Assembly: GCF_900113965.1 (NCBI RefSeq)
Contig: NZ_FORI01000008.1
Span: 1-64,000, forward strand
Length of the DNA stretch: 64,000 nt
Reading direction: 5' to 3'
Origin: Treponema bryantii
Lineage (GTDB): Bacteria > Spirochaetota > Spirochaetia > Treponematales > Treponemataceae
Both the position numbers and the translations under genes were made by a program. Positions 32,548 through 40,772 of this stretch are shown piece after piece. The notes below the pieces were generated by a model. That model had not been told where the DNA came from and did no database searches. It worked only from the letters and a program-made list of their open reading frames with translations. Each line of letters begins with the position of its first letter. Position 1 is the stretch's first letter.

Positions 32548-33198
32548 TTATTCTTTATCCCGAACTGTCAGCACGCCTAGTCTGCTCAAAATAAACAGCA
32601 CTGGAAGCGTTGCACTGTAAACACCACTTAGAACAAGAATCAAAAGATAATTCATATCCATTAAGTACATTGTCTCCAGAATAGAAGGAGCCGCAATACT
32701 TACAATACAAATCAATATCCAGATTGAAGTAAATACATACTTCTTTGCTCTGATTGTTTTTTCGATATGCTTAGCACCAAGCCCGAGTGAAAAAATCATA
32801 ACTGTAAAGACAACCGGTTTTATAAACAACGGAAATGTTGTAATGATTTTTTCTGAACCTGAAAGAATTGTATATGGCAGATAAAGCAGATAGAAAGAAA
32901 GTAAAAGAGGAAAAAGCGCTTCTACTTTATAAGTTATTGTATCCTTTGAAACAAGGAAGAATACGGCGTACAAAACAATTACAGGAAGCAGAGTCTGACG
33001 CAGCAGCAGATACCACATATTCAGTTCAAATGAAAGCGGAATGATTCTGTGTGAATACAGAAAGAAAGCTCTGAAGCCGCATACAAGAACCGCAGAAATA
33101 AGACCGGTAAAGATAACCGGAATCATATGCGGGTCTCGTTTATAAAAACACCATGAAGCAAGAATCAACGGAAGCAGCAAAAACATAAAAAGATACAT
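32548..33198 (-). CDS. Integral membrane protein of unknown function
   Basis: I do not recognise this 216-residue protein. It has about six membrane segments, starting at the very N-terminus (MYLFMFLLLPLILASWCF), with short loops such as YKRDPHM and EKTIRAKKYVF that put positive charges on the cytoplasmic side. No catalytic motif is obvious. It starts 27 bp after the manA stop and is probably the last gene of that operon. It converges with fbaA. Confidence 0.7.
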   Translation of the reverse strand: MYLFMFLLLPLILASWCFYKRDPHMIPVIFTGLISAVLVCGFRAFFLYSHRIIPLSFELNMWYLLLRQTLLPVIVLYAVFFLVSKDTITYKVEALFPLLLSFYLLYLPYTILSGSEKIITTFPLFIKPVVFTVMIFSLGLGAKHIEKTIRAKKYVFTSIWILICIVSIAAPSILETMYLMDMNYLLILVLSGVYSATLPVLFILSRLGVLTVRDKE

Positions 33199-33225
33199 GA
33201 CTAAAAAATACAGTTAAGCACAGGT

Positions 33226-34047
33226 TTAATCAACCTTCTTTGCACGAATGCGCATTATGCTTGCCCTGCCCTCCACTGTTATTTTTTCACCAGGCTTTAC
33301 TGCATAAATCTCTTCTGCAAGAATCTTCTGCCCGATTTTATCTTCTGATGTACGGATAACAGCCTTATCTTCGCTAAGAACATACAAAAGCTGAACATCT
33401 GAAGGCTCGCCTGCATCACCTGAACAGTACATGCTCCAGCCGCCCTTTACATCAATGCGTTCAAGAGAAAAATACTTACAGTCAAACTCGCCGGGGAACT
33501 GAGCTACAGGCTGCATTTCCTCGCGCTTGATTACAGCAAGACCTTTTTCAATATGAACTTCACGGCCGCGCCCCCAGTCATAAAGACGGTAAGTAAGGTC
33601 GCAGGACTGCTGAGTTTCCATAAGACGGAGACCGCCGCCAATTGCGTGAACTGTACCAGCCGGAATATAAACAAAGTCACCAGGCTTTACATTTACAAAC
33701 TCAAGATACTGCTCAAGATTGTTTTCTGTAATTGCCTTTGCAAGAACCTCATTTGAATAACCTTCTTTAATTCCATAAACAAGCTTTGCATCAGGAGCGG
33801 CATCGAGTACATACCAGCACTCGGTTTTTCCGCGATTTCCCGGACCTTCAAGTTTTACAGCCCAGTCATCATCCGGGTGCACCTGAATTGAAAGAGTTTC
33901 ATCTGCCTGAATTACCTTTATAAGAAGAGGATAATCGCCGCCACAGAAATTCTTAAACTCCTGCTGGCAGCCATTTGGATGAGTAGAAGCAATCCAGAGT
34001 TCGTAGCCCCAGATTTTATCTGATTTAATTGAATTAAGTTTTAACAT
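33226..34047 (-). CDS. manA: Mannose-6-phosphate isomerase, class I
   Basis: ManA interconverts mannose-6-phosphate and fructose-6-phosphate. The 273-residue protein is a short class I enzyme with cupin folds; the zinc-binding residues are in LSIQVHPDD (near residue 53), KTECWYVLDA (near 75) and IPAGTVHAIGGG (near 140), with the active-site Arg in YRLYDWGRG (near 165). GGATGG precedes the ATG by 6 nt. It lies between a nucleotidyltransferase gene and a membrane-protein gene. A palindromic repeat (34060-34126) separates it from the former. Confidence 0.93.
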   Translation of the reverse strand: MLKLNSIKSDKIWGYELWIASTHPNGCQQEFKNFCGGDYPLLIKVIQADETLSIQVHPDDDWAVKLEGPGNRGKTECWYVLDAAPDAKLVYGIKEGYSNEVLAKAITENNLEQYLEFVNVKPGDFVYIPAGTVHAIGGGLRLMETQQSCDLTYRLYDWGRGREVHIEKGLAVIKREEMQPVAQFPGEFDCKYFSLERIDVKGGWSMYCSGDAGEPSDVQLLYVLSEDKAVIRTSEDKIGQKILAEEIYAVKPGEKITVEGRASIMRIRAKKVD

Positions 34048-34059
34048 AGTAGACCATCC

Positions 34060-34126
34060 GTCATTGCGAGGAGCGATAGCGACGTGGCAATCTTTTTATA
34101 GATTGCTTCGCTTCGCTCGCAATGAC
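34060..34126. repeat. Interspersed palindromic repeat, GTCATTGCGAG type
   Basis: GTCATTGCGAG at the left end is the exact complement of CTCGCAATGAC at the right, and inside it GGCAATCT pairs with AGATTGC around TTTTAT. Repeats with these ends (GTCATTGCGAG...GCAATCT...) are, from memory, seen in many unrelated bacterial genomes. It fills the gap between the manA start and the nucleotidyltransferase stop. Confidence 0.88.
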
Positions 34127-34127
34127 A

Positions 34128-35042
34128 TTATTTCTCCCACAATTTCTCTGGATAGTAACCGTCTTTAATCTTCTTAGCAATTTCGTCTTTTACGAGCTGG
34201 CGGTCTTCCGGATATGTCATACCAAACCAGGTTTCAGAAGAATTAAAGAACTTAATGATTCCCTTGTTGTGAGCAATAATATCGCTTGCAGCAACAGGAA
34301 GCAAAGCCTCTGCCTTTGGTGCCTTAGAGTTTGCAGCCATAAAGTTTTCCCAGTATACATGGAATTCTTCAAAAGCCTTAGGGCTGAATCCAAAGAGGTT
34401 CATACTTACCCATTCTTTTCCAGTAAAGAGCTTTTTCTCTCCGTCTGGCATTTCGCTGATAATCTGATCTTTTTCATCATAATAAATCTTAAGATTTTCA
34501 ACGATGCTTACAAGCTTTTCATCAGCTACTGTACATACACCGCGGCTTACTGAACCAGAACGGCTCATTGTATTACCAAGAATATAACCAACCATTGCAT
34601 GTTCTGTACAATCATTATCAATTGAAGAAAGATACTTACCAAGTACTTCAAAAGCCTGGCGTCCATAGTAGTCATCAGAATTGATTACTGCAAATGGTGC
34701 ATTGATTGCTTTTTCCGCACAAAGAACAGCGTGTGTTGTTCCCCAAGGCTTTTCACGGCCTTCGCTGTCTTTTAGCTGCTGTGGTGTAAGAAGACTTTCG
34801 TGCTGCTGAAAAACATATTCAGCATCAAAATTGCGTGCAACGCGGTCAAAAAGGCGCTCACGGAAAGCCTGTTCAATATCCTTACGAATAATGAATACTA
34901 CCTTTCCAAAGCCGCTCTTCATTGCATCATAAGTTGCAAAGTCGAGAAGACATTCATCATGAAGGCCTACTCCGTCTATCTGTTTTACTCCACCATAACG
35001 GCTGCCCATACCGGCTGCGAGAACTAATAATGTTGGTTTCAT
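34128..35042 (-). CDS. Nucleotidyltransferase family protein (sugar-phosphate nucleotidyltransferase-like)
   Basis: This 304-residue protein has the N-terminal nucleotidyltransferase signature LVLAAGMGSRYGGVKQID, where GMGSRYGGVK corresponds to the GxGxRxxxxxxK loop, and the metal-binding Asp in FAVINSDDYYGRQAF near residue 110. The family makes NDP-sugars from NTP and sugar-1-phosphate; the closest look is to UTP-glucose-1-phosphate uridylyltransferase-like proteins, but substrate is not determined. A WVSMNLFGFSP motif near 210 is shared with that group. It follows deoD by 14 bp and precedes manA, suggesting sugar-nucleotide metabolism. Confidence 0.82.
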   Translation of the reverse strand: MKPTLLVLAAGMGSRYGGVKQIDGVGLHDECLLDFATYDAMKSGFGKVVFIIRKDIEQAFRERLFDRVARNFDAEYVFQQHESLLTPQQLKDSEGREKPWGTTHAVLCAEKAINAPFAVINSDDYYGRQAFEVLGKYLSSIDNDCTEHAMVGYILGNTMSRSGSVSRGVCTVADEKLVSIVENLKIYYDEKDQIISEMPDGEKKLFTGKEWVSMNLFGFSPKAFEEFHVYWENFMAANSKAPKAEALLPVAASDIIAHNKGIIKFFNSSETWFGMTYPEDRQLVKDEIAKKIKDGYYPEKLWEK

Positions 35043-35056
35043 TTTTATTACCTCGG

Positions 35057-35761
35057 TTATTCTGTGATAATTGTTTCAAGGGCAAGTTTCATCATGTCCT
35101 TAAATGTTGTCTGACGTTCTTCTGCTGTTGTAGCTGTGCCCTTAAGAATATGGTCACTTACAGTAAGAATTGTCAGTGCCTTTCTGTTGAATTCGGCTGC
35201 CAAAGTATACAGTTCAGCTGACTCCATTTCAATACCTTTAGCTCCATACTTTTTCCAGAGCTTCCAGTTCTGATTATCATCATAGAAACGGTCGCTTGAA
35301 ACACACTGTCCTACAACAGTCTTAAGGTTCATTTCTTTTGCCTTATTGTAAGCTGTATACAGAAGTCCAAAATCAGGAACTGGAGCATAGTGAAGTCCAC
35401 CAAATCTCTGGTTCTGCAAAGATGAGTCTGTACATGCTCCGTTTGCAAGAATTACATCGCGAAGCTCAACATCTTCACTTACCGCGCCACAAGTTCCAAC
35501 GCGAATTGCCTTCTGAACTCCATAGCAGTCAAAAAGCTCATGTACATAGATTGAAAGAGACGGCTGTCCCATACCGGTTCCCTGAACAGAAACCTTTACG
35601 CCTTTGTAAGTTCCAGTAAAACCTAACATTCCGCGTACTTCGTTATAACATACCGGATTCTCAAGGAAATTCTCGGCAATAAATTTAGCCCTTAATGGGT
35701 CACCTGGAAGCAGAATCTTGTCTGCGATTGCTCCTTCTGGAGCGTTAATATGTGTACTCAT
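35057..35761 (-). CDS. deoD: Purine-nucleoside phosphorylase DeoD type
   Basis: DeoD splits purine nucleosides with phosphate into base and ribose-1-phosphate. The 234-residue protein has the hexameric PNP features: [30 protein letters not shown] (in part), the phosphate-binding [16 protein letters not shown] near residue 65, [14 protein letters not shown] near 85, and [11 protein letters not shown] near 180. It lies 21 bp after the stop of a chromate-transporter gene on the same strand. A role in purine salvage is expected. Confidence 0.96.
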   Translation of the reverse strand: MSTHINAPEGAIADKILLPGDPLRAKFIAENFLENPVCYNEVRGMLGFTGTYKGVKVSVQGTGMGQPSLSIYVHELFDCYGVQKAIRVGTCGAVSEDVELRDVILANGACTDSSLQNQRFGGLHYAPVPDFGLLYTAYNKAKEMNLKTVVGQCVSSDRFYDDNQNWKLWKKYGAKGIEMESAELYTLAAEFNRKALTILTVSDHILKGTATTAEERQTTFKDMMKLALETIITE

Positions 35762-35782
35762 AACCTTTATTATATCAGCGTA

Positions 35783-36355
35783 TTACAAAAAAACAATACC
35801 GAAAACAGCACCCAGTATTATCACTCCGATTGGGTGAAGTTTTACCTTAAACAGCAGGAACACAAACACACCGTAGGCGGCAATCGGGATTGGGTTGAAA
35901 AGTCCTTTCCAGCCTTCCAGAGTGGTAAGCACGCTAAGGGATTCCGGGGGATTAATCAGGGTAAACATGATTACCTGAATAACCGGAACCAGAATGAGTC
36001 CTGTGGTTACCGGGCGTAAAAATGCTAAAGAGCCTTTTACAAAAGGATTATCGTTAAAGCTTTTTAAGAAGCGGGCAATAATTAAAATGATTATGATAGA
36101 AGGAAGTACCTGGGCACAGGTAACTATAAGGGCACCAGGAACTCCATAGAGCTCATAGCCGATGTAAGTAGCCATGTTGATTCCGATAGGACCCGGTGTA
36201 CTTTCTGAAATTGCAATCATATTGTAAAACTGTTCCTGAGAAATCAGACCTGCAGAAACAATAGCCTGCTGCATCAATGTGATTGCAACCTGACCGCCGC
36301 CAATTGTAAAAAGACCGATATAAAAGAAGGTAAACGCAAGCTGTAACAAAGACAT
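35783..36355 (-). CDS. Chromate transporter family protein, second half-size subunit
   Basis: This 190-residue membrane protein has the CHR-domain motifs FFYIGLFTIGGGQVAITLMQQAIV near the N-terminus and AISESTPGPIGINMATYIGYELYGVPGALIVTCAQVLPSIIII (motif STPGPIGINMATYIG). It is one half of a split ChrA transporter. The start overlaps the stop of the preceding half by one base. Family members are known for chromate efflux, but in many anaerobes the true substrate is unknown. Confidence 0.9.
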   Translation of the reverse strand: MSLLQLAFTFFYIGLFTIGGGQVAITLMQQAIVSAGLISQEQFYNMIAISESTPGPIGINMATYIGYELYGVPGALIVTCAQVLPSIIIILIIARFLKSFNDNPFVKGSLAFLRPVTTGLILVPVIQVIMFTLINPPESLSVLTTLEGWKGLFNPIPIAAYGVFVFLLFKVKLHPIGVIILGAVFGIVFL

Positions 36356-36951
36356 TATTCAGCCTCCTTTTCAGTATCAGATGCTCCAACAGCCTTAGCT
36401 GCCTTTTTCTGTTTATACATTGTAATCAGACATCCAATTACAAGAGAGGCAATGATAATCCATACAGACTGTACCTTGAAAAAGTAAATCAGCGCAAAAG
36501 CAGTAAGCATAAGAACTGCATTCCATACGCTTTTAATAGTCTTTTTTGAAAACTTTACAATTACGCTTGTAAGAAGAGCCGCAACGGCAACGTTTATTCC
36601 TTTCAAAGCCTTCTGTGCTACCGGATACTTATCTACAGAACTTATAGCCCCAGCCAGAATCATTATGATCACCCAGGATGGAGTTACTACTCCAAGTGTC
36701 CCGATAATTCCACCAAGCACACCAAGTCTTTTATAACCTACAAAGGTTGCTACGTTTACAGCAATAATTCCCGGTGTACTCTGACCAATTGCAAAATAAT
36801 CAATAAGTTCTTCATCTGTAAGCCAGCCGCGCTTTTCTATAAGCTCGCGCTGCATAATAGGCATCATTGCAAGACCACCACCAAAAGTAAATGCACCTAT
36901 TTTAAGGAAAGCAAGATACAGCTCCACAAACTGTCTTAATTTACTTTTCAT
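36355..36951 (-). CDS. Chromate transporter family protein, first half-size subunit
   Basis: This 198-residue protein carries the other CHR domain: FLKIGAFTFGGGLAMMPIMQRELIEKRGWLTDEELID near the N-terminus and IGQSTPGIIAVNVATFVGYKRLGVLGG. It has about five membrane segments and a basic, Lys/Ala-rich C-terminus (KQKKAAKAVGASDTEKEAE). Its ATG overlaps the stop of the upstream sensor kinase gene (ATGA at 36948-36951), so the kinase and both transporter halves are translationally coupled. That coupling suggests that the transporter acts on, or responds to, whatever the kinase senses. Confidence 0.9.
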   Translation of the reverse strand: MKSKLRQFVELYLAFLKIGAFTFGGGLAMMPIMQRELIEKRGWLTDEELIDYFAIGQSTPGIIAVNVATFVGYKRLGVLGGIIGTLGVVTPSWVIIMILAGAISSVDKYPVAQKALKGINVAVAALLTSVIVKFSKKTIKSVWNAVLMLTAFALIYFFKVQSVWIIIASLVIGCLITMYKQKKAAKAVGASDTEKEAE

Positions 36952-39044
36952 TTTTTATTCTTGTCCTCTAACAATTTATTGCTCAGTGAAAGCTGTACGC
37001 AGGTTCCGTTAGGCTTATTACTCTTAATAACAAAGCTAGCACCAATCTGGTTTGCTCTGTATTGCATTGAGTTTAAGCCCAAGCCCTTATTGTTTCCCTT
37101 TCCGTTTTCCTCAGAATCATTCAAAAAGCCAACACCATCATCTACAATCTTTATGACAGTTTTTCTTGCTTCAGGCTTTACGCTAACCCATACATTCTTT
37201 GCCTTTGAATGCTTAAGAACATTATGCAAAGCTTCCTGAATAATACGGAAGATATTAAGTTTTTGAATCTTATCAAAATGTACGCCTTTAGGCATCCCCC
37301 ATTCATATTCACAATTAATTCCAGACTGAGCCATAAAGGTATTGCACAGATTACTCAAACTGTGATTCATACCAAGGCTTTCCAGTTCTACCGGATACGA
37401 GTTATGCGCATACTGACGGGTTGTTGCAAGAGTCTCACCAATTAACTGTGCCAGTTCCAGCATCTGACTTTTTTCCACAGGAGTATCCTGATTTGAATAA
37501 CTGCGACACAGCATTGAGATTCCCGCAAGGCGCTGGCAGATATCATCATGAAGATCATTACTAAAGCGCTGGCGTTCCAGTTCACTGATCTTTAAGATTT
37601 CTGCTTCCACTTCCATACGGCGGTTATTGGCTTCTACAAGCTCTTTTGTTCTTTCATTAACCTCACGCTCGAGGAACTCAGAGCGTTTACGTCTTTCATC
37701 TGCAATGGTAATTCGGTTTAAGCCATGTGCAATATTGATTGCAATAGAACTTAAATATGGAAGAACATTTTCGTCTGCTTCGTAGAAAATACAGCCAATA
37801 AGCTCGTTTCCCGCATTAAGGAATTTCAAAATCATTGAAGGTTTTGTCTGCGGGTCAATATCATAAAATCTTCGATAAAACTGACCAAGCGGCATACGCA
37901 TTTCGCGGTCAAACTCATAACATTCGTTTCCACTTCTGCGTACAAACAGAGGATCTACCGGCATATTTTTCAAATGCGGCCCTTTTGGATTTCCCGATGA
38001 AAAACGAAGGATACAGAAATTATTAAGTCCAAGCTGATTGAGATTCTGCCTTACAACGTATTTAAGCGCGCCAAAGCTTTCACCATAGTTTAAATCCTGA
38101 CCAATATGGCTTACCATACGCAGCAGGGTTTCTGACTGAACATAATTTGCCTGCATTGCACGGAACTGTTCTTCATCAGAAGCAAAATCATCCTTACTGC
38201 CTTTACAACCGCAGGACTTTCTATATACAACACGAGATTCAATAAAGACTTCCTGAGGAAGAGACTTTCCCTTTTTAAGCTCTACTATAAGCTCCAGAGA
38301 CTTAGCTCCAATTTCACTCAAAGGCTGATGTACAGTTGTAAGAGACGGAATCTCAAAACGTGCCTGCGGAATATCATCAAAGCCGGTTACGGCGCATTCT
38401 TTTATCTTAGGATTAATCTTAAAGTATTTATAAACACCAATAGCCATGTTATCGTTTGCACAGACAACAACATCAGGAGAAGTCTTTTCTTCTTCCATAT
38501 ATTCTGTCATTGCACGAATGGCTGCAACTTCGGTAAAGTAACCGCGCTTGAGTTTATACTGCAAATCTGCAAACCAGGGTTTATAGGCTTCCATGGTTTT
38601 TGTAAAAATCTGTTCACGTTCTTCTGCATCAGGATGGTCTTCTGCACCACTAATAAACAGAAACTTTCTATATTTATGATTAAGAATCAGATGCTCAACA
38701 AGCTGCTTCATAGAATCTTCCGTTTCAATTAAAACAGAAGGAATTCCTTCAATTCTCTGACCGACAGAAATAACCGGAAGATTTCCCCAGATTCGCTCAA
38801 CATCAGCCTTTGTAGTAAAATCTGCATTTCCTGTAATTACAGAGGTAACTAGAATAATTCCATCAAGATCAAAATATTCTTTTTTAGGAAACCTAGAGAC
38901 GGGCTCATCTTCTGTAATTTTTGCATTTTCCTGCTGAAAACATACAAGTTCTACACCAAGACTCCGTGCTTTCTGTTCAATTCCTTTATAAACAGAAATC
39001 TGATATTCCTCATCAAGAATATTTAAAACAACTCCAATTCTCAT
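36948..39044 (-). CDS. Soluble sensor histidine kinase with LacI-type ligand-binding domain
   Basis: This 698-residue protein has an unusual order. Residues about 1-285 are a periplasmic-binding-protein-like domain of the LacI type (RIGVVLNILDEEYQISVYKGI, FDLDGIILVTS, VVCANDNMAIGVYKYF, CAVTGFDDIPQARFEIPSLTTVHQP), ending in the SCGCKG cysteine cluster seen in some such domains. There is no DNA-binding helix, no signal peptide and no membrane segment. A GAF-like region (about 300-450) follows, then a coiled coil, a HisKA_3 dimerisation domain with phosphorylated His in FSNDLHDDICQRLAGI, and a HATPase domain (RIIQEALHNVLKHSKAKNV, KIVDDGVGF, GLGLNSMQYRA). It is therefore a cytoplasmic NarX/DegS-type kinase with a sugar-like sensor. 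Its partner is the divergent regulator at 39092. TATAAT lies 8 nt before the ATG and no ribosome binding site is seen. Confidence 0.9.
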   Translation of the reverse strand: MRIGVVLNILDEEYQISVYKGIEQKARSLGVELVCFQQENAKITEDEPVSRFPKKEYFDLDGIILVTSVITGNADFTTKADVERIWGNLPVISVGQRIEGIPSVLIETEDSMKQLVEHLILNHKYRKFLFISGAEDHPDAEEREQIFTKTMEAYKPWFADLQYKLKRGYFTEVAAIRAMTEYMEEEKTSPDVVVCANDNMAIGVYKYFKINPKIKECAVTGFDDIPQARFEIPSLTTVHQPLSEIGAKSLELIVELKKGKSLPQEVFIESRVVYRKSCGCKGSKDDFASDEEQFRAMQANYVQSETLLRMVSHIGQDLNYGESFGALKYVVRQNLNQLGLNNFCILRFSSGNPKGPHLKNMPVDPLFVRRSGNECYEFDREMRMPLGQFYRRFYDIDPQTKPSMILKFLNAGNELIGCIFYEADENVLPYLSSIAINIAHGLNRITIADERRKRSEFLEREVNERTKELVEANNRRMEVEAEILKISELERQRFSNDLHDDICQRLAGISMLCRSYSNQDTPVEKSQMLELAQLIGETLATTRQYAHNSYPVELESLGMNHSLSNLCNTFMAQSGINCEYEWGMPKGVHFDKIQKLNIFRIIQEALHNVLKHSKAKNVWVSVKPEARKTVIKIVDDGVGFLNDSEENGKGNNKGLGLNSMQYRANQIGASFVIKSNKPNGTCVQLSLSNKLLEDKNKK

Positions 39045-39091
39045 ATAGAAATATTATACATTTAAATTAAAAAATATGATATTATATAGCC

Positions 39092-39742
39092 ATGAGTTGT
39101 AATGTAATTATTATTGACGATCATCCTCTTTTTAGCCGCGGGCTTTCTCAGCTTATTGAGACACAGAAGGATTACAAAGTTATTGGTATGGCAAAAGACC
39201 GAAACGAAGCTCTCACTCTCCTTGATAATACAACACCTGATCTTGCCATAGTGGATTTAAACCTTGGCCAGGAAGATGGTCTTGAACTGATTAAAGACAT
39301 CATTATTATTCACCCACAGACAAAGATTCTTGTTCTTTCAATGCATGATGAACGCTTTTATGCGGAACGTGCCATTAAAGCCGGAGCTAAGGGCTATATC
39401 ATGAAGGAAGAAGCTGAATCACAGGTTATTAATGCTATTAAGACTGTTACCAGCGGAGAAATCTATCTTAGCGAAAACGAAAAGAACCGCATTAAAGAGC
39501 TTTCTCAGGGAAAACCGGAATCTGGAGAGCTTTCAGATCTTATCAGCGCACTTTCAGACCGCCAGCTTCAGATTTTTACACTTGTTGGAAAAGGTCTTGG
39601 TACTGTTGAAATTGCCAAGAAACTGAATCTGAGTATTAAGACAATTGATACCCACAAAGAAAATATCAAGGGTAAACTTCACTGCGCATCTTCTGCTGAA
39701 TTAAGACAGATGGCAATAGAGTGGACAAATAAAGCGATGTAA
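39092..39742 (+). CDS. NarL/FixJ-family response regulator
   Basis: This 216-residue protein has an N-terminal receiver domain with the acidic pocket IIIDDHP and the phosphorylated Asp in LAIVDLNLGQEDG (residue about 53), the SMHDE Thr/Ser position and the Lys in GAKGYIMKE. The C-terminal LuxR-type helix-turn-helix is LSDRQLQIFTLVGKGLGTVEIAKKLNLSIKTIDTHKENIKGKL (motif VEIAKKLNLSIKTIDTH). It is divergent from, and 47 bp away from, the LacI-like sensor kinase, its expected partner. The most likely target is the shared intergenic region and the chrA-deoD-manA operon. Confidence 0.93.
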   Translation: MSCNVIIIDDHPLFSRGLSQLIETQKDYKVIGMAKDRNEALTLLDNTTPDLAIVDLNLGQEDGLELIKDIIIIHPQTKILVLSMHDERFYAERAIKAGAKGYIMKEEAESQVINAIKTVTSGEIYLSENEKNRIKELSQGKPESGELSDLISALSDRQLQIFTLVGKGLGTVEIAKKLNLSIKTIDTHKENIKGKLHCASSAELRQMAIEWTNKAM

Positions 39743-39756
39743 ATAATGCAGTTTAT

Positions 39757-39793
39757 AAAAAAAGCGACAGTAAAAACTGTCGCTTTTTTTTTT
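39757..39793. terminator. Bidirectional intrinsic terminator between the response regulator and cheY
   Basis: AAAAAAAGCGACAG pairs with CTGTCGCTTTTTTT across a five-base loop (TAAAA). The T-run continues to ten bases. The flanking genes converge. Confidence 0.94.
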
Positions 39794-39806
39794 ATGTCTG
39801 GTAGAA

Positions 39807-40241
39807 CTACTGTAATACCTTAGCAATACGCTCAAGAACCTTCTTGCGGTCAAGAGGTTTGATAATGTAGCTCTTTGCACCTGTCATGAGAGACTTCTTT
39901 ACAAGTTCCTCTTTTCCAAGAGCAGAAACCATTACAACCTTTGCATTCTTATCAAAAGCCATAATCTGCTCAAGAGCTGTAATACCATCCATCTTAGGCA
40001 TTGTAATATCCATTGTTACAAGATCTACATTTGGACAAAGTTCCTTGTACTTATCAACGCCTTCTTTTCCATCAGCGGCAGTTGCAACAATCTCATATCC
40101 TTCGCTAGAAAGAATCTGTCCGAGCTGCTTAGCAACGAACATAGAGTCATCGACAACTAATACTCTGAAAGAAGTTCCGTCGTCTTTTCTGCCCTCAGGC
40201 GGACGCTCGTTGATTGTAGGATAATCCTGTGTCGTTTTCAT
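39807..40241 (-). CDS. cheY: Chemotaxis response regulator CheY
   Basis: CheY carries the phosphoryl signal from CheA to the flagellar switch. The 144-residue protein has a 25-residue N-terminal extension, then VLVVDDSMFVAKQLG, the phosphorylated Asp in DLVTMDITMPKMDGITAL (residue about 78), MVSALGKEE with the conserved Ser, and GAKSYIIKPLD with the Lys. It is the last gene of cheA-cheW/R-cheX-cheY. AAGGAG precedes the ATG. Confidence 0.94.
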   Translation of the reverse strand: MKTTQDYPTINERPPEGRKDDGTSFRVLVVDDSMFVAKQLGQILSSEGYEIVATAADGKEGVDKYKELCPNVDLVTMDITMPKMDGITALEQIMAFDKNAKVVMVSALGKEELVKKSLMTGAKSYIIKPLDRKKVLERIAKVLQ

Positions 40242-40263
40242 GTTATTACTCCTTTAGAATATT

Positions 40264-40746
40264 TTATGCACGTTCCCTGATAGAAACGTTTACTTCAATT
40301 TTTCCACAATCAGAAATAAGAGGAACAATCAAAGCCTCAACACTATCTGTAGTTCCACCAAGAGCAGCAATTTCCATCTTCTGGCCAACGAAAAGAGCTG
40401 GTGGTGTAAGGTCAAATCTGAATCCAAGCTCATGAAGCTTTGTAACAGCCTGAGCAGTAATCAGGTTAGCAAGCTCACTGATAGTAGCTTTAGCCAAATC
40501 ATCAAATTCCGGCAGAGTCTCACCGTTCATTGCAGACGCAATATTCAATGCAGTTTCCATAGTCATATCAAAAAGAACACGACCTTCTACATCTCCAGCA
40601 AGACCAACCAATGCAGCAACACCCATAACAGGCATAGCAGTTGATTTCAAATACAAATCACCGCGTTTTACCTCTGCGCCACCGAGCACTTCCTGAAGCA
40701 CACGGAATGAAGTTTCAACGAACGGGTTAATATACTCTACTCGCAT
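40264..40746 (-). CDS. cheX: CheY-P phosphatase CheX
   Basis: CheX dephosphorylates CheY-P, the phosphatase used by spirochetes instead of CheZ. The 160-residue protein begins VEYINPFVETSFRVLQEVLG and contains the ExxN active-site helix in TISELANLITAQAVTKL, with Glu and Asn three apart near residue 92. Length is normal. It lies between the CheW-CheR fusion gene and cheY, as in Borrelia and Treponema. Confidence 0.94.
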   Translation of the reverse strand: MRVEYINPFVETSFRVLQEVLGGAEVKRGDLYLKSTAMPVMGVAALVGLAGDVEGRVLFDMTMETALNIASAMNGETLPEFDDLAKATISELANLITAQAVTKLHELGFRFDLTPPALFVGQKMEIAALGGTTDSVEALIVPLISDCGKIEVNVSIRERA

Positions 40747-40772
40747 CTTAATCTCCTATTTTATTTGCTTTA

